Source: Colwellia psychrerythraea
GTDB lineage: Bacteria > Pseudomonadota > Gammaproteobacteria > Enterobacterales > Alteromonadaceae
Direction: 5' to 3'
Length of the DNA stretch: 64,000 nucleotides
NCBI RefSeq assembly: GCF_000764185.1
Contig: NZ_JQEC01000029.1
Location: forward strand, 94,749 to 158,748
Part shown: in pieces, positions 27,166-37,998 of the stretch
How the letters are laid out: each line of letters starts with the position of its first letter
Position numbering within the stretch: position 1 is the stretch's first letter
Made by a program: the position numbers and the translations under genes
Notes under the pieces: model-generated
Databases searched by the model: none
The model's input: only the letters and a program-made list of their open reading frames with translations
What the model was told of the DNA's origin: nothing

Positions 27166-27414
27166 ATGACAACTAGAATATTAACGGAGGCGGCTGCAAG
27201 TATTAGCGAGCTAAAAGCAAACCCTATGAAAGTTGCATTGAGTGCTCACGGTGAAGCTATTGCGGTATTAAATAGAAATGAGCCTGCATTTTATTGTATA
27301 CCCGCAGAGACTTATGAATTTATGATGGATCATATTGAAGACCTTGAACTACTTGCTATTGTTCAACAACGTAAAAATGAAGCAAGTGTAAAGGTTAGTT
27401 TAAATGACCTATGA
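27166..27414 (+). CDS. Type II antitoxin, StbD (Phd/YefM-like) family
   Basis: 82 aa. Typical StbD/Phd-YefM antitoxin: the N-terminal DNA-binding part ASISELKANPMKVALSAHGEAIAVLNRNEPAFYCIPAETYE and an acidic, probably disordered C-terminal tail that would block the toxin. Neutralises the toxin encoded next and represses the pair. Its stop overlaps the toxin start by 11 bases. It begins 54 bases after the attC-like site; toxin-antitoxin cassettes are a common content of chromosomal integrons. Confidence 0.88.
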   Translation: MTTRILTEAAASISELKANPMKVALSAHGEAIAVLNRNEPAFYCIPAETYEFMMDHIEDLELLAIVQQRKNEASVKVSLNDL

Positions 27415-27691
27415 GTTAGAATTTAAAAAGTCAGCACTTAAAGAATGGAAAAAATTAGGTGCTACGATTCAATCACAGTTTAAGAAAAAACTAACCGATA
27501 TTTTAAATAATCCTCATATCGAAAGCGCTAAACTATCTGGCGGTAATGATTTATACAAAATAAAGCTTAGGCAAGTAGGTTACCGACTAGTGTACGAGGT
27601 AAACGATGATGTTATCACTGTTACTGTAATCTCTGTTGGGAAGCGTGATAAAGGAAAAGTATACAGAGCTGCAATGGATCGCATCAATTAG
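27404..27691 (+). CDS. Type II toxin, RelE/StbE family
   Basis: 95-aa RelE-fold toxin, expected to cleave mRNA in the ribosomal A site. It shows the family core: LEFKKSALKEWKKLG, AKLSGGNDLYKIKLRQVGYRLVYEV and VISVGKRDKGKVYRAA, with basic residues and a Tyr at the positions used for catalysis. Length is normal and the frame is intact, so it is probably active. Overlaps the antitoxin gene, as expected for coupled translation. No attC-like site was seen after it up to the next gene. Confidence 0.9.
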   Translation: MTYELEFKKSALKEWKKLGATIQSQFKKKLTDILNNPHIESAKLSGGNDLYKIKLRQVGYRLVYEVNDDVITVTVISVGKRDKGKVYRAAMDRIN

Positions 27692-27775
27692 AGAAACTTA
27701 AGGAACAAAATAGAATTGGCTAATTTCGCTGAACGGCCGATAATAAAATGATGAACAAGCCTGTTCAATATACGT

Positions 27776-29362
27776 TTAAAGAACAACAACTTTATTTCGT
27801 CCAGACTCTTTAGCTTGGTATAAAGCGTCATCAGCTCGCTGTAAAACCTGATCAAAGTCTTTATCTTTGATATTTAATGATGTTAAGCCAATACTAATGG
27901 TAAGGTTTATGGTGTTATTTTGAAATATTATCTCAGAGTCGGCTATTCTTTTTCTTAAACGTTCTGCTATTTTAATCGCAACATCTAACTTGCACTCTGG
28001 CAGCATCATAACAAATTCTTCACCACCTATTCTGCCAGCAATATCGTATTCCCTTAAATTTTCTTTTAAAATATCAGCAATATAAATAATAGCGGCATCC
28101 CCCATAGCATGACCATAACTATCATTAACATTTTTAAAATGGTCAATATCTATCATCAACACTATATAAGAAGATTTATTACGTTTTAGTTGTTTTTCTT
28201 GTACCTGTGCTGATTCAATAAAATGTCTACGGTTAAACAGCTGTGTCATACCATCAGTAATTGCTAACTCATAAAGTTGATCGTTTAAAGCAATTAAATT
28301 TTTATTCGCACGTTTTCTCGTTTTGTATAAGTAAAAAACAAAATATATCAGTATTATAGCAACTAAGGTGAAGGTACCAATAATATAGAGTAAGAGCTTT
28401 TGACTCGTAATAGTTTTTTCCTTGGCTGTTATGACATCATTTTTTTTTGTTATTTCTTCTAATTGTTGTTTTAATAATATTTGATTAGATATTACATTCT
28501 CATTTAAATTTAAAAGTTCATCCTTTTGCTTCTCTAAGTATTGCTGTTTTGTTGTAATTAATTGTTTTTGTTTAGAAATACTTATTTTGTTAGAATTGAT
28601 TAACTCTTGGTCGTTTTTTTTCTGTTGTTGTAACACTTTTAACTGTGAGTGTTCTTGTAATAACAGACCTTCATTTTTTTGTAATTGAATAATTTTGTCA
28701 TTTAATTCAAGTTTAATTTTGTTTAATTTGTTATTACTTAGGTGATGTTGGTGATTTAATTTTACTAGTTTTTTTTCTTGCTCTTGCGAGTTTAAAAACA
28801 ATGTTCTCAAATAATTTTCTTGATCTAATAACTTTGAACTTAAATCTTCTCTATTCCCTGCAAAATCAAGAAGTGAATTAGATACTTTAAAGCCTCGAAT
28901 TAACAAGTTTTCTCGATTGATTTTGAGAGTTACTTGGCCTTTATTTACTACCAAACTGACCATTTGTTGTTCCCTATCTACTTGACCATCCGTAATAATG
29001 AGTGATTGGGGAAATCTCTTATTAATTACTTCAATTGAATCAATGTGTTTTTTAGTGACAAATATCGCAGTAAGGCGTTCAGGTGGGGTCTGTTCATCTA
29101 TAGTTTCAATGATGATTTTTTTAGATAAGGTGCTAGTGGAAACTTTTTTATGAAAAGAAGAAATTAGATCTTGGGCTTTACCATAAATACCAAGTACATA
29201 GTGGTCATCTCTATTTTCTCTCAATCCTGTTAAATGCTTGAAAGTTTGTAATATATAATGAACTTTTCCATCTTCGATAGTAATTACATTATTGGTTTCC
29301 TTAGCTGAGACACTAAAGTAAATGAAAGACAATAATAATAAAAACCTTACCAAAATGGGCAT
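27776..29362 (-). CDS. YfiR-like domain/coiled coil/GGDEF diguanylate cyclase
   Basis: 528 aa. Signal peptide or membrane anchor (1-20), a periplasmic DUF4154/YfiR-like domain (about 25-170: YVLGIYGKAQDL, TAIFVTKKH, ITDGQVDREQQMVSLVVNKGQVTLKIN, ISN-type end GFKVSNSLLDFAG), a Gln/Lys-rich coiled coil (about 175-320), one membrane span (about 323-347), and a cytosolic GGDEF domain with intact GGEEF and an RxxD inhibitory site (REYD) five residues before it. It should make c-di-GMP. In Pseudomonas YfiR is a separate protein; here sensor and cyclase are one chain. Stands alone, ATG at 29362. Confidence 0.85.
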   Translation of the reverse strand: MPILVRFLLLLSFIYFSVSAKETNNVITIEDGKVHYILQTFKHLTGLRENRDDHYVLGIYGKAQDLISSFHKKVSTSTLSKKIIIETIDEQTPPERLTAIFVTKKHIDSIEVINKRFPQSLIITDGQVDREQQMVSLVVNKGQVTLKINRENLLIRGFKVSNSLLDFAGNREDLSSKLLDQENYLRTLFLNSQEQEKKLVKLNHQHHLSNNKLNKIKLELNDKIIQLQKNEGLLLQEHSQLKVLQQQKKNDQELINSNKISISKQKQLITTKQQYLEKQKDELLNLNENVISNQILLKQQLEEITKKNDVITAKEKTITSQKLLLYIIGTFTLVAIILIYFVFYLYKTRKRANKNLIALNDQLYELAITDGMTQLFNRRHFIESAQVQEKQLKRNKSSYIVLMIDIDHFKNVNDSYGHAMGDAAIIYIADILKENLREYDIAGRIGGEEFVMMLPECKLDVAIKIAERLRKRIADSEIIFQNNTINLTISIGLTSLNIKDKDFDQVLQRADDALYQAKESGRNKVVVL

Positions 29363-29706
29363 TAATTAACCCCTAAGACGTTCAGATGTATTAAATATAA
29401 GACAATTTGACTTGAATTTCATAATAATTTTTTTCAATATTAAGGTATTTTTCCTAGATTGATGCAATAGAATATATTTCAGCTTGCTAAGCAACTCCAA
29501 ACAATAAATATTAATCACCTAATAACGCTCCTATTGACTGATTAAAAGAATAATTAAATGTCAAATATCAACTCGAAAAAATCAAAAGGATATTATTATA
29601 TTCATATAGTTAAGATACATAATAAGTAGCTTCATTCTTAATGAATCGCTACCTAGTATCATTTGCTAGCGTAAGTAAATATCATAATCTATAGTGCTAC
29701 ACATAT
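29363..29706. other. Non-coding stretch
   Basis: Upstream region of the YfiR-GGDEF gene; AT-rich. No RNA gene or clear operator was recognised. Confidence 0.4.
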
Positions 29707-29743
29707 AAAAATCGCTAAGCATTTAAACTGCTTAGCGATTTTT
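29707..29743 (-). terminator. Intrinsic terminator of slyD
   Basis: 15-bp perfect stem AAAAATCGCTAAGCA/TGCTTAGCGATTTTT, 7-base loop, T-run on both strands. Lies 17 bases after the slyD stop codon; symmetrical enough to work in both directions. Confidence 0.9.
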
Positions 29744-29759
29744 ATTTATACATTACAAA

Positions 29760-30263
29760 CTAATGATCGTGGCCACAGCTATTATCAGCACTGTGTACAT
29801 GGCCGTGAGTTACTTCTTCTTCTGTCGCTTCACGTACATCAACTACTTCAATATCAAAAGTAAGTACTTTACCCGCTAATGGTGGGTTGATATCAACAGT
29901 CACCATGAACTTGCCAACTTTAAGCACAGTCACTTGGCGTTGACCCGCGTCAGTATGAACAGCAGCAGTCATGCCTTTTTTCCATTTAGCATTTTTGCTT
30001 GGTAAACCTTGTAAATGCTTAACAGGTACACGTTGCTCTAAACCTTCTTGGTACTCACCGTAAGCTTCTTCTGGTTGTAAAGTTACTGAAAACTTCTCAC
30101 CTGTTGCTTTACCCGTTAGGGCTTTTTCTAGGCCAGCCAAGGTATTGTTAGCGCCATGTAAATAAGTTAAAGGCTCATGACCGTTTGATGATTCTAATTC
30201 TTCACCTGCTTCGTTTTTAAGAGTGTAGTGAAAGTGAGCAACGGTTTTTTCAGCAATTTTCAT
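29760..30263 (-). CDS. slyD: FKBP-type peptidyl-prolyl isomerase, SlyD type
   Basis: 167 aa. FKBP fold interrupted by an IF (chaperone) domain: HFHYTLKNEAGEELESS, PLTYLHGANNTLAGLEKAL, PEEAYGEY, then VPVKHLQGLP...VTVLKVGKFMVTVDINPPLAGKVLTFDIEVVDVR. The short C-terminal tail HGHVHSADNSCGHDH is the His/Cys metal-binding tail of SlyD, which takes part in nickel handling. Cytosolic prolyl isomerase and folding helper. ATG at 30263 with AAGAGATCACT in front. Confidence 0.92.
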   Translation of the reverse strand: MKIAEKTVAHFHYTLKNEAGEELESSNGHEPLTYLHGANNTLAGLEKALTGKATGEKFSVTLQPEEAYGEYQEGLEQRVPVKHLQGLPSKNAKWKKGMTAAVHTDAGQRQVTVLKVGKFMVTVDINPPLAGKVLTFDIEVVDVREATEEEVTHGHVHSADNSCGHDH

Positions 30264-30380
30264 AGTGATCTCTTCTTTAATACTTTTATTGATATTTAAA
30301 TGTTATGAGCGCAGTTTACCCTGCTTTGCCACGTAATTAAATGCAATTAACATCTAAAAAAATGGATTTATACCCCTTAA

Positions 30381-31280
30381 TTACGCCCAAAGCAATAAAA
30401 TAAGCACACTTAACACAATCAAGAACATACCCAGATATTCTTTTAAGGTGATGGTTTCTTTAAATACTCGATAGGTTAACGCTAATGTTATAAAGAACTC
30501 AACCTGCCCTAGCGCTTTAACGTAAGCAGCATTTTGAAAACTCGCCGCAGTAAACCAACCAATTGAACCGAGTACGCTAGTAATGCCAACAAATAAACAT
30601 AAACGCCAATGTTTGAACATTAACGGCAGTTGTGATTTATCTTGGATGTAGATATAAAAAAACGATATAACTGATTGAACCGTGATCATAAAGACCAGAG
30701 TTACTGCTGCACTCACAATCAGATCGATATTAAGCGACAAGCTCGACTCTCGAATGAGCAAGGTAGTTATCGCTAAACCTAAACCTGCCGCTAAGCCATA
30801 TCCCATACCTTTAATACCTTGGGAGTCCGACAAAATATCCTTAAGTCTAAACTTTACTTTTGATACTAAAAACACACCCACTACACCAACGACAACACTA
30901 AACCAACCTAAACCAGAAAGCGTGGCACCAAAGATTAACGCACCAACAATGGCGACTTGAATTGCCTCCGTTTTAGCCAGGCTGGTGGCTACGGCAAAGT
31001 TACGGTAACGAAAAGCCGCCACTAAACAGGCGGTGCCCCATATCTGCACCACACAAGCAGTTAAGGCATATTTTAAAAAATCGTTATTGAGTTCAGGTAC
31101 TGCAAGCTGTTTGAAATCTAACAGCCACCATAAATAGGCCCATGCAAAAGGTAAGGCAAAAAAATAACGAACACCGGTAGTGGCCATTGAGTTTAGCTTA
31201 CCCGATAACTGTTTTTGCCCTGCAGTTCTTACCGCCTGCATAGTCGCTGCTAAGAGCGTGAAATAAATCCAAATTTCCAA
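30381..31280 (-). CDS. EamA/DMT-family transporter
   Basis: 299 aa, about ten hydrophobic segments arranged as two EamA repeats, from MEIWIYFTLLAATMQAVRTAGQ to the final LGMFLIVLSVLILLLWA. Probably an inner-membrane exporter or permease of a small metabolite; the substrate cannot be read. It starts 57 bases after the end of sbcC on the same strand and could be the last gene of an sbcD-sbcC transcript. No terminator was recognised between it and slyD. Confidence 0.82.
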   Translation of the reverse strand: MEIWIYFTLLAATMQAVRTAGQKQLSGKLNSMATTGVRYFFALPFAWAYLWWLLDFKQLAVPELNNDFLKYALTACVVQIWGTACLVAAFRYRNFAVATSLAKTEAIQVAIVGALIFGATLSGLGWFSVVVGVVGVFLVSKVKFRLKDILSDSQGIKGMGYGLAAGLGLAITTLLIRESSLSLNIDLIVSAAVTLVFMITVQSVISFFYIYIQDKSQLPLMFKHWRLCLFVGITSVLGSIGWFTAASFQNAAYVKALGQVEFFITLALTYRVFKETITLKEYLGMFLIVLSVLILLLWA

Positions 31281-31337
31281 AAAAAATCCTTACTGTAAAT
31301 TATTAAATTTATACGTTCAGAGGTTTAGCATTAGTTG

Positions 31338-34300
31338 TTATTTAACCGTTTGGTTAGTACTTTCATTAGCTGTTTCTGCATGAAATTCATACTGCTTATC
31401 TAAACTGCTAACACCTAGACCACTGAGTTTTTTAACTTTGATTTGCACACCAATGCGCTCTTTAAGCGCTTCAACATGGCTGATCACACCAATCATTTTG
31501 CCACTGGCGTTTAAGTTATCGAGCGCATCAAGCGCCACTTCAAGGGTGTTGTTGTCTAACGTACCAAAACCTTCGTCAAGAAAGAGTGAGTCGATACTGG
31601 TTTTATTACTGACTAAATCAGACAAGGCTAATGCCAAAGCCAAACTTATCAGGAAGCTCTCGCCACCAGATAAGGTTTTAATATCGCGTGCGGTATCTCC
31701 TTGCCAAGTATCAACGACTTCCAGCGCCAACGTATCACTTTGCTGACATTGCAGTTGATAGCGACCAAAGAGTCGATCTAACTGTGCGTTAGCTAAATGC
31801 ACTAAATTACTTAACGTTAGACCTTGGGCAAATTTTCTAAATTTAGCGCCAGTGGCTGAGCCAATAATTTCATTAAGATAGCTAAGATCATCTAAAGCAA
31901 GTTGTGCATTTTTGATTTGCTCAAGCAGAGATTTTTGCTGAATTTTATTGGTTTTATCATGACTAATTTGTTGACTAAATTGTCCTGTTTTGTGCTGGCA
32001 CTGCTTCAATAATTCTGACAGTTTAATTAGCGTATTTGAAACTGATTCATCATCAAAATCAACGGCGCCAACTTTGCTCAACTCTGTCTTTGTATTAGCT
32101 AACTCCAGCGCTACTTTTTCACCTTGCGCAATCAATACTTGCGCTTGTTTTTTGTTATCACTAATGTCGCTTGCAAGTTTATGAAGTTGCTGTGCTTTTT
32201 CGGGACTAATCAAAGCCAACAAGAACTGGTTTTCATCGATAAAGCTACTGGTAGAGAAGAGTTTTTGCCAATCATCATTTACGCTATCATTTTGTTTCAA
32301 CAAACTTTCTAATTGTGACGTAGCCGTAGTTAACTGACCTTTATTAAGTTGTTGCACTGACAATTTTTCATTATGAAGGACATCTGCGCTATTCAGTAAA
32401 CGTTCGTTATCTTCTCGTTGTTTGCTGATATCAGCCCTCAATAACACAGTATCTTGCATTCTAATATCATCAAAACCAAGCTCAACAAACAATGTAAGGC
32501 GTGAGCTATTATTAATTGCTAACTCACTTTCTTGCTGACTTAACTGAGTTTTTGTTTGGTTTAGCTGGTTTTGTTGCTGTTCAACTTGCTGCTTTAATAA
32601 AGCAAGATTATTTTCTAGCGTTATTAAGTGTTCTTGTGCGGTTTGGTGAGTGTTAACAATACCTTGATATTCTTGCCCTTGTTTCGAAACTGACGCCAAC
32701 CAGTTTTCATCAATACATATATTTTGATATTGCTGGTCATTCTCACTCAGTGGTAATGCTATTTTAGTGACGGTGATATCTGCTAACAATTGCGCATTGT
32801 GCGTGACAATAGCTTGTTGCTCAGCGGCTAAGTCGGTAACAATTTTTGTTTTAACATTGTGCTGCGCATTACCCTGCTCTTGGACCAATTGTAATTGGCT
32901 AAGCTGAGTCGATAACTGCTTATCACAATGAATGACTTGTTCCGCGCTTTGTTGTTGGATCTGGCTATTTTCTTGCAGTTGTTGTTGTAAGGAAACGAGT
33001 TCTTTAAGTTGATGTAAAGTGTCGTTTAGTTGGTTAGTTAACCTCTGTTCAGCGTCGACGCTTTGTAATGAAAATTGCTGCACATTTAACGACTGCCAAT
33101 TTTGTTCAATACTACTTTGTTCGCTCATTATGCCTTGCAGACGATTCTGTTGAGCAGTAAGCTCTGCGGTAAATTGTGCTTGTATTTTATTAAGCTGTTT
33201 ACCCTGAGTTTCTAGTGTCGCTAATTCACTCTTGAGCAGTGATAAACGACTTTGATGTTCATCACTATCCAAAGATTTATAGTCACTGATTGCCGGATGC
33301 TCAATAGAGCCGCACAAAGGACAAGCGTCTTCCGGTTGAAGCTTTGCTCTATGCTCACTTAACGCCATAATGGTTTGCTGCTGAGCAAGTAACGTTTCTA
33401 CATCTTTTTCCTGACGCTTGGAAGTACTATAGGTTTGTCGTAACTGTATTAGTTCCTGTTCAGTTACTTCTAGTTGTTGCTTATTATTTAGTTGTTGCAA
33501 TGAAAGTGTTTGCTGCTCTTGCCTTAACACATGAAAACGCTGTGCTAGCTGCATAGCTTGCTTGAACGTTAACTGTTGGTTTTGTCTATCAATAACCGCT
33601 TGATTAAGTGCCGTGGCTACTTCGGTAATATTAAGCTCTGTTTCTTTTTCCGCTTTTTGATCAGTAACATTAACCAAGATCGCTTGAGCCACTTGGCTGT
33701 TTCGGACAAGTTGCTGTACTTGCTCTGCCATCACTTTCTTTTGGTTATTAAGTTGCTGTAATTGCGCTTCACTCTCAGCAATATGTTGCTGCTGAACTTG
33801 CTGTTGAGTCATTAAGTCTGAAAGTGTTTTATCAACATTACTTTGTTCACTTAATAAGCGCTGCACACTCATTTGCTGTTTCGTTAATTGTTGATATTGA
33901 TTTTGCCACAGTGGTAATTTTTCAGGTAGTTGTTGTAACGCTTGGCTATTAGCTAAGTATGTTTGCTGTTGCTCAACCGTTGTTAATGCTTTTTGTTGCT
34001 CAACGCCTGCAATTTTTACGTTATCAATATTATGATTTAGTGTTTCATTTTGCGTTACAACATTGTTGTTTGTTTCTAACAAAGTCGCTTTTTGATGGCT
34101 GATTGCATGCTCAAGCGGCTCAATTTTTTCATGCAAGACTTGCTCAATCATTTTATGCTGTGTTTCAGCTTCAAACTGAGTAGTTTTTAACTGTGTTAAG
34201 GTCTCTTCACTTGTGACAACGGCTTGATCTAGTACAGCTAACTGTTCCGTTTGATGAGTAACTTGTTTTAAAGCTTGTTGATATTGCTCACGATAGTGCA

Positions 34301-35192
34301 CCATTTTTTCATACGGTGCGCGAAGTGGCTCAGCAATTGTAGACTGTGCTAGTAAACCAAGATCATTTTCGGCTAGTTTTTCTTGCACTTCTACCGCTGA
34401 TAATTGCTGTTTTGCTGCTTTTGTCGTTTGTTCATTAGCGACAAAAGTTGAACTCCAATTTTTTACTAATTGAGCTTGCTGCAATTGTTTATTTAACTGC
34501 TTTTCTTCATCAGTAGTTTTTTTAAGTTGCTGTTCAAGTTCAGTGACTTGCTCATCGTCTAATAAAGTGACGCCCTGACTTTTGGCTTGTAATAACTTTA
34601 ACTCATCACTAGCACTGCGGTGATTATCATAAACTTTTTTTGATATATCGCCATAAATTTCAGTACCGGTAAGTTGCTCTAATAGTTGTGCTCGGTCATT
34701 AGGCTCTGATGTCAAAAATGCGGCGAATTCTCCCTGAGAAAGCATCATTGATTTAGTAAAACGGGAAAAATTAAGTCCGGTTAACTCACTAATATCACTA
34801 CGCACAGTTCTGAGTTTATCTGACACTATGGTGCCATCAAGTTTGGCTAACTCTGCCACAGGCTCTAATAAATTACCATCAAGCTTATTACGCGCTCTTT
34901 TTTGACTCCAAAAAGCCCGATAACCTTGGCCTTTCACCTCAAATTCAACTTCTGCCATACAGTGACTGGTATGGCGAGTCATTAATTGGTTTTGCTTCTT
35001 AGAGACACTTAAACGTGGTGTTTCATGATAAAGTGCTAAACAAATGGCATCGAGTATGGTGGTTTTACCGGCGCCCGTAGGGCCAGTAATGGCAAATAAA
35101 CCATTGTTATCAAAAGGTGCTTCAGTAAAGTCGATTTTCCAACTGCCTTTGAGTGAATTGATGTTCTCAAAGCGTAAACTTAATATTCTCAT
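31338..35192 (-). CDS. sbcC: Nuclease SbcCD ATPase subunit SbcC
   Basis: 1284 aa SMC-like ATPase. N-terminal Walker [19 protein letters not shown] (near residue 36), very long Gln-rich coiled coils with a central zinc hook CPLC at about residues 622-625, and the C-terminal signature [20 protein letters not shown] plus Walker [13 protein letters not shown]. With SbcD it opens DNA hairpins and processes double-strand ends. Its ATG overlaps the sbcD stop codon (ATGA), the usual coupling. Longer than E. coli SbcC (1048 aa), the excess being in the coiled coil. Confidence 0.95.
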   Translation of the reverse strand: MRILSLRFENINSLKGSWKIDFTEAPFDNNGLFAITGPTGAGKTTILDAICLALYHETPRLSVSKKQNQLMTRHTSHCMAEVEFEVKGQGYRAFWSQKRARNKLDGNLLEPVAELAKLDGTIVSDKLRTVRSDISELTGLNFSRFTKSMMLSQGEFAAFLTSEPNDRAQLLEQLTGTEIYGDISKKVYDNHRSASDELKLLQAKSQGVTLLDDEQVTELEQQLKKTTDEEKQLNKQLQQAQLVKNWSSTFVANEQTTKAAKQQLSAVEVQEKLAENDLGLLAQSTIAEPLRAPYEKMVHYREQYQQALKQVTHQTEQLAVLDQAVVTSEETLTQLKTTQFEAETQHKMIEQVLHEKIEPLEHAISHQKATLLETNNNVVTQNETLNHNIDNVKIAGVEQQKALTTVEQQQTYLANSQALQQLPEKLPLWQNQYQQLTKQQMSVQRLLSEQSNVDKTLSDLMTQQQVQQQHIAESEAQLQQLNNQKKVMAEQVQQLVRNSQVAQAILVNVTDQKAEKETELNITEVATALNQAVIDRQNQQLTFKQAMQLAQRFHVLRQEQQTLSLQQLNNKQQLEVTEQELIQLRQTYSTSKRQEKDVETLLAQQQTIMALSEHRAKLQPEDACPLCGSIEHPAISDYKSLDSDEHQSRLSLLKSELATLETQGKQLNKIQAQFTAELTAQQNRLQGIMSEQSSIEQNWQSLNVQQFSLQSVDAEQRLTNQLNDTLHQLKELVSLQQQLQENSQIQQQSAEQVIHCDKQLSTQLSQLQLVQEQGNAQHNVKTKIVTDLAAEQQAIVTHNAQLLADITVTKIALPLSENDQQYQNICIDENWLASVSKQGQEYQGIVNTHQTAQEHLITLENNLALLKQQVEQQQNQLNQTKTQLSQQESELAINNSSRLTLFVELGFDDIRMQDTVLLRADISKQREDNERLLNSADVLHNEKLSVQQLNKGQLTTATSQLESLLKQNDSVNDDWQKLFSTSSFIDENQFLLALISPEKAQQLHKLASDISDNKKQAQVLIAQGEKVALELANTKTELSKVGAVDFDDESVSNTLIKLSELLKQCQHKTGQFSQQISHDKTNKIQQKSLLEQIKNAQLALDDLSYLNEIIGSATGAKFRKFAQGLTLSNLVHLANAQLDRLFGRYQLQCQQSDTLALEVVDTWQGDTARDIKTLSGGESFLISLALALALSDLVSNKTSIDSLFLDEGFGTLDNNTLEVALDALDNLNASGKMIGVISHVEALKERIGVQIKVKKLSGLGVSSLDKQYEFHAETANESTNQTVK

Positions 35193-36664
35193 AATTTTTC
35201 TTGCTCAACTTCTTTAGCCTTAACACCTTGATCAGCCTCTTTTATTTTTACTGTCTCAGTATTTTTATCTGCAGGTAAATTAGCTTGTTTCTGTTGGCAT
35301 GCTAACTCTACTGAAATTTCGGTAAATAGTTGTGTTAAACGAGTTTTACGGGCTATTTCTTCCTCTGTTTGCCAATCAAATTGCGATAAACGTGAATCGA
35401 ATACTTCATTTAAAGATAACTCACTTAACACGCTATTATCTTGTTGTGACAGTTGTGCTTGTCTGCGTTGACGTGCTTTTTTACAACGACGCACCAATAA
35501 CACCTCAAAAGGCATATCATTGGCTAGTTCACTTACTCTTTGTGATAAATCACTCAAATGGTCGCTATTATCAATTTCAATATCAAGCCAAGCTTTAATA
35601 CTCGCAGGAAGTTCGTCCGCTACTTGACGACTTTCAAAGGCTATTAACGTATCTTTAAGTGAAGCTTCAAGGGCATCGACTGATGTTTTCACCATATATA
35701 ATGGTTGAAAACACGGCACAATAATTTCTGTTACCTTATTTAACTTGCCTGAGGAAAACTCAACCATAAGTACCCGCTTATCTTGTTTGGCTTCATCAAA
35801 ACTCAAAGGAATCGGTGAGCCGCAATAACGAATGTGCTCTGATTTGGCTATTTTTTGCGCACGGTGAATATGACCAAGGGCTATATAATCGGCGGGTGGA
35901 AAAGCACTCGCAGGAAAAGCTTCTAAAGAGCCAATATAAATATCTCTGACTGAATCACTTTTACTGTCAGTTACCGATACACCAAGGGCCGTTAAATGAC
36001 CTGTAGCAATGATTGGCAGTTGCTCGCCTTGTGCTAAACCTAAGTCTTTGCATTGCTCTTTGACTAGTTTTTTTCCCAAAGCAACCGCGTGTTGATACAG
36101 CGACTGATAATGATCACTAATTGCTTGTTGTAAACTTTGCTGTTTATCTTTGGCCGACTGGCCTGCTCGGCTTTTTATTACATCACGTGGACGGACAAAA
36201 GGAATAGCACAAATAATAGCGCTAGCCTGCCCCTTAGCATTGACTAGCGGAAAAACTTGCTGTGCTATTGCTTTATTTGTATCAGTATTTGTTTTAGTAC
36301 TTGCTTCACATAGCTCATTTTCATCAATAGATGTCGGTATAACCTGAGTAATAACACGAGTAGATAAGCTTGCTAACACTGTTTTAGACTCTGCCAACAT
36401 AGCAACTGAGTCATGATTCCCCGCTAATATGATAAGTTGGCAATTTAATACATGAAGCTTGGCAATAAAATCAAAGTACATTTCACGGGCATAACTTGGC
36501 GGTGTTGAGGTATCAAAAATATCACCGGCGACAATAATGGCATCAATGTTATGTCTGCCAACTTGAGTTAATAACCAGGTAAGAAATTGTTGATGTTCAT
36601 TAGCGCGGCTTTTGCCGTAAAAATATTGGCCAAGATGCCAATCAGAGGTATGAATAATGCGCAT
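35189..36664 (-). CDS. sbcD: Nuclease SbcCD nuclease subunit SbcD
   Basis: 491 aa. Mre11-type phosphoesterase with all metal motifs: TSDWHLGQ (8-15), [21 protein letters not shown] and ALGHIHRAQ, then the capping domain. The ATG at 36664 gives the family N-terminus [12 protein letters not shown]; the reading frame stays open 24 codons further upstream without family likeness. The C-terminus is longer than in E. coli (400 aa) and rich in Lys/Glu. First gene of the sbcD-sbcC pair, divergent from ppiC. Confidence 0.94.
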   Translation of the reverse strand: MRIIHTSDWHLGQYFYGKSRANEHQQFLTWLLTQVGRHNIDAIIVAGDIFDTSTPPSYAREMYFDFIAKLHVLNCQLIILAGNHDSVAMLAESKTVLASLSTRVITQVIPTSIDENELCEASTKTNTDTNKAIAQQVFPLVNAKGQASAIICAIPFVRPRDVIKSRAGQSAKDKQQSLQQAISDHYQSLYQHAVALGKKLVKEQCKDLGLAQGEQLPIIATGHLTALGVSVTDSKSDSVRDIYIGSLEAFPASAFPPADYIALGHIHRAQKIAKSEHIRYCGSPIPLSFDEAKQDKRVLMVEFSSGKLNKVTEIIVPCFQPLYMVKTSVDALEASLKDTLIAFESRQVADELPASIKAWLDIEIDNSDHLSDLSQRVSELANDMPFEVLLVRRCKKARQRRQAQLSQQDNSVLSELSLNEVFDSRLSQFDWQTEEEIARKTRLTQLFTEISVELACQQKQANLPADKNTETVKIKEADQGVKAKEVEQEKL

Positions 36665-36909
36665 AATACGGTAAGAAAACTGTGCAATGAAGAAGTACCA
36701 GTAGTTTACCTGAACAAGTAAATTATGGGTAGCCACACATCTTTATCCGATAGGATGATTGATAGTGTTATCTTTGTGCACCCTAAGCATTAATAACAAT
36801 ACTTTATGCTAAATAGCGAGTTTTCTAGATTTACCAATAATTTTAACTGAAATGTTGAAGCTAAACAGGTAAAATACAGGGTATATATTTATAATGAATA
36901 AGTTGACAC

Positions 36910-37188
36910 ATGGCTCGTACCGCAGCAGCGCTTCATATCTTAGTGAAGCATAAAGAACTGGCTGAAGATTTACTTAAACAGCTTGAAAAAGGGGCTAAAT
37001 TTCAAACGTTAGCCAAGAAGCACTCTACCTGCCCGTCTGGTAAAAAAGGCGGCAGTTTAGGTGAATTTACGAAAGGTACTATGGTGCCTCAATTTGATAA
37101 AGTGGCTTTTACCGCAGAGATGTTGACACCGCACTTAGTGAAAACTAAATTCGGTTGGCATATTATTAAAGTTTTGTATCGTACCTAA
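36910..37188 (+). CDS. ppiC: Peptidyl-prolyl isomerase PpiC (parvulin)
   Basis: 92 aa, single cytosolic parvulin domain nearly co-linear with E. coli Ppi[46 protein letters not shown] and [14 protein letters not shown]. No signal peptide or extra domains. ATG at 36910. It stands alone and divergent from sbcD, followed by about 270 bases without a convincing gene. Confidence 0.95.
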   Translation: MARTAAALHILVKHKELAEDLLKQLEKGAKFQTLAKKHSTCPSGKKGGSLGEFTKGTMVPQFDKVAFTAEMLTPHLVKTKFGWHIIKVLYRT

Positions 37189-37461
37189 AAGATAAAAACA
37201 GTAAAAGTCCCACGTTATTAAATTAATTGGTGTTATAACGGCTGACACCGCATTACGGGAAAGACAGACAAACCGGCGATGGCAATTAAACCTTTTAATA
37301 AATCTCTGTGAGTTGCTAATTTAATGTTGAATACCTCTTCTAGCAAAAGTTATTACCTTTAAATAAGGCATAATAAATGCATTTTAAGATTTTTGTTTAA
37401 TACACCAATTTACCCTAACCGAGTCTATTTATTAAATAAACTGAAAGTGTGTAAGCAAAAG

Positions 37462-37998
37462 CTAATGAATTAAGCGCTCTGCACCTTTACTCACACCATA
37501 AATATCTTGAGGTTTAAAACCGAGCGTGACATGAAAGTCTTTGCCATTTAACGCTATTTTCTGACGATAAAGCTGCGCAATATTTGACTCGACAACAACA
37601 AAATATGTTTCTTTACTATCCTGCGCTACTCGCCCCAATCCTTTAAGGGTAATAGTGACAGTTTCACCAACAGATATTTTACTTTGGTCTATAACTTGAT
37701 ATTCATAAGGGTTAATCAGGGTCATATGAAATTGGCCATGATCACGACTAACCTGATTATGACGATAATCAGCAAAGTCAGTCGTTAATTGTGTTTTCAT
37801 TTGTGCTAAATACGGCGCTAAATCTACCATAGGCACCAAAGCTCCAATATATTTGAGCCCTTGGTTATCCTGTAATTGTACTAATTTAACCATTAAGGTT
37901 TTCTCAACTGGCCTGTAGTTTTTCTTTGCATCATTAGCAATTAATAAAGTCGAATAACATAAAATAATGGTAATAAATAACATCGATAGCATTTTCAT
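37462..37998 (-). CDS. Secreted 2H-phosphoesterase-like protein
   Basis: 178 aa. Signal peptide (1 to about 21, ending LLIA-N) and a mature domain holding two HxT motifs, HMTL near residue 91 and HVTL near residue 156, spaced about 65 residues apart as in the 2H phosphoesterase superfamily (RNA ligase/cyclic phosphodiesterase fold). The following GFKPQDIYGVSKG resembles the 'Swiss army knife' 2H group. Expected reaction: hydrolysis of a cyclic or 2'-5' phosphodiester, but in the periplasm. No partner gene nearby. Family call is by motif, not by close homology. Confidence 0.6.
   Translation of the reverse strand: MKMLSMLFITIILCYSTLLIANDAKKNYRPVEKTLMVKLVQLQDNQGLKYIGALVPMVDLAPYLAQMKTQLTTDFADYRHNQVSRDHGQFHMTLINPYEYQVIDQSKISVGETVTITLKGLGRVAQDSKETYFVVVESNIAQLYRQKIALNGKDFHVTLGFKPQDIYGVSKGAERLIH

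Noticed and set aside
31338..35192. A CRISPR or tandem DNA repeat inside sbcC
   Set aside because: The repeated CTGTTGTTG-like words encode Gln-rich coiled coil and have no regular spacer-repeat period.
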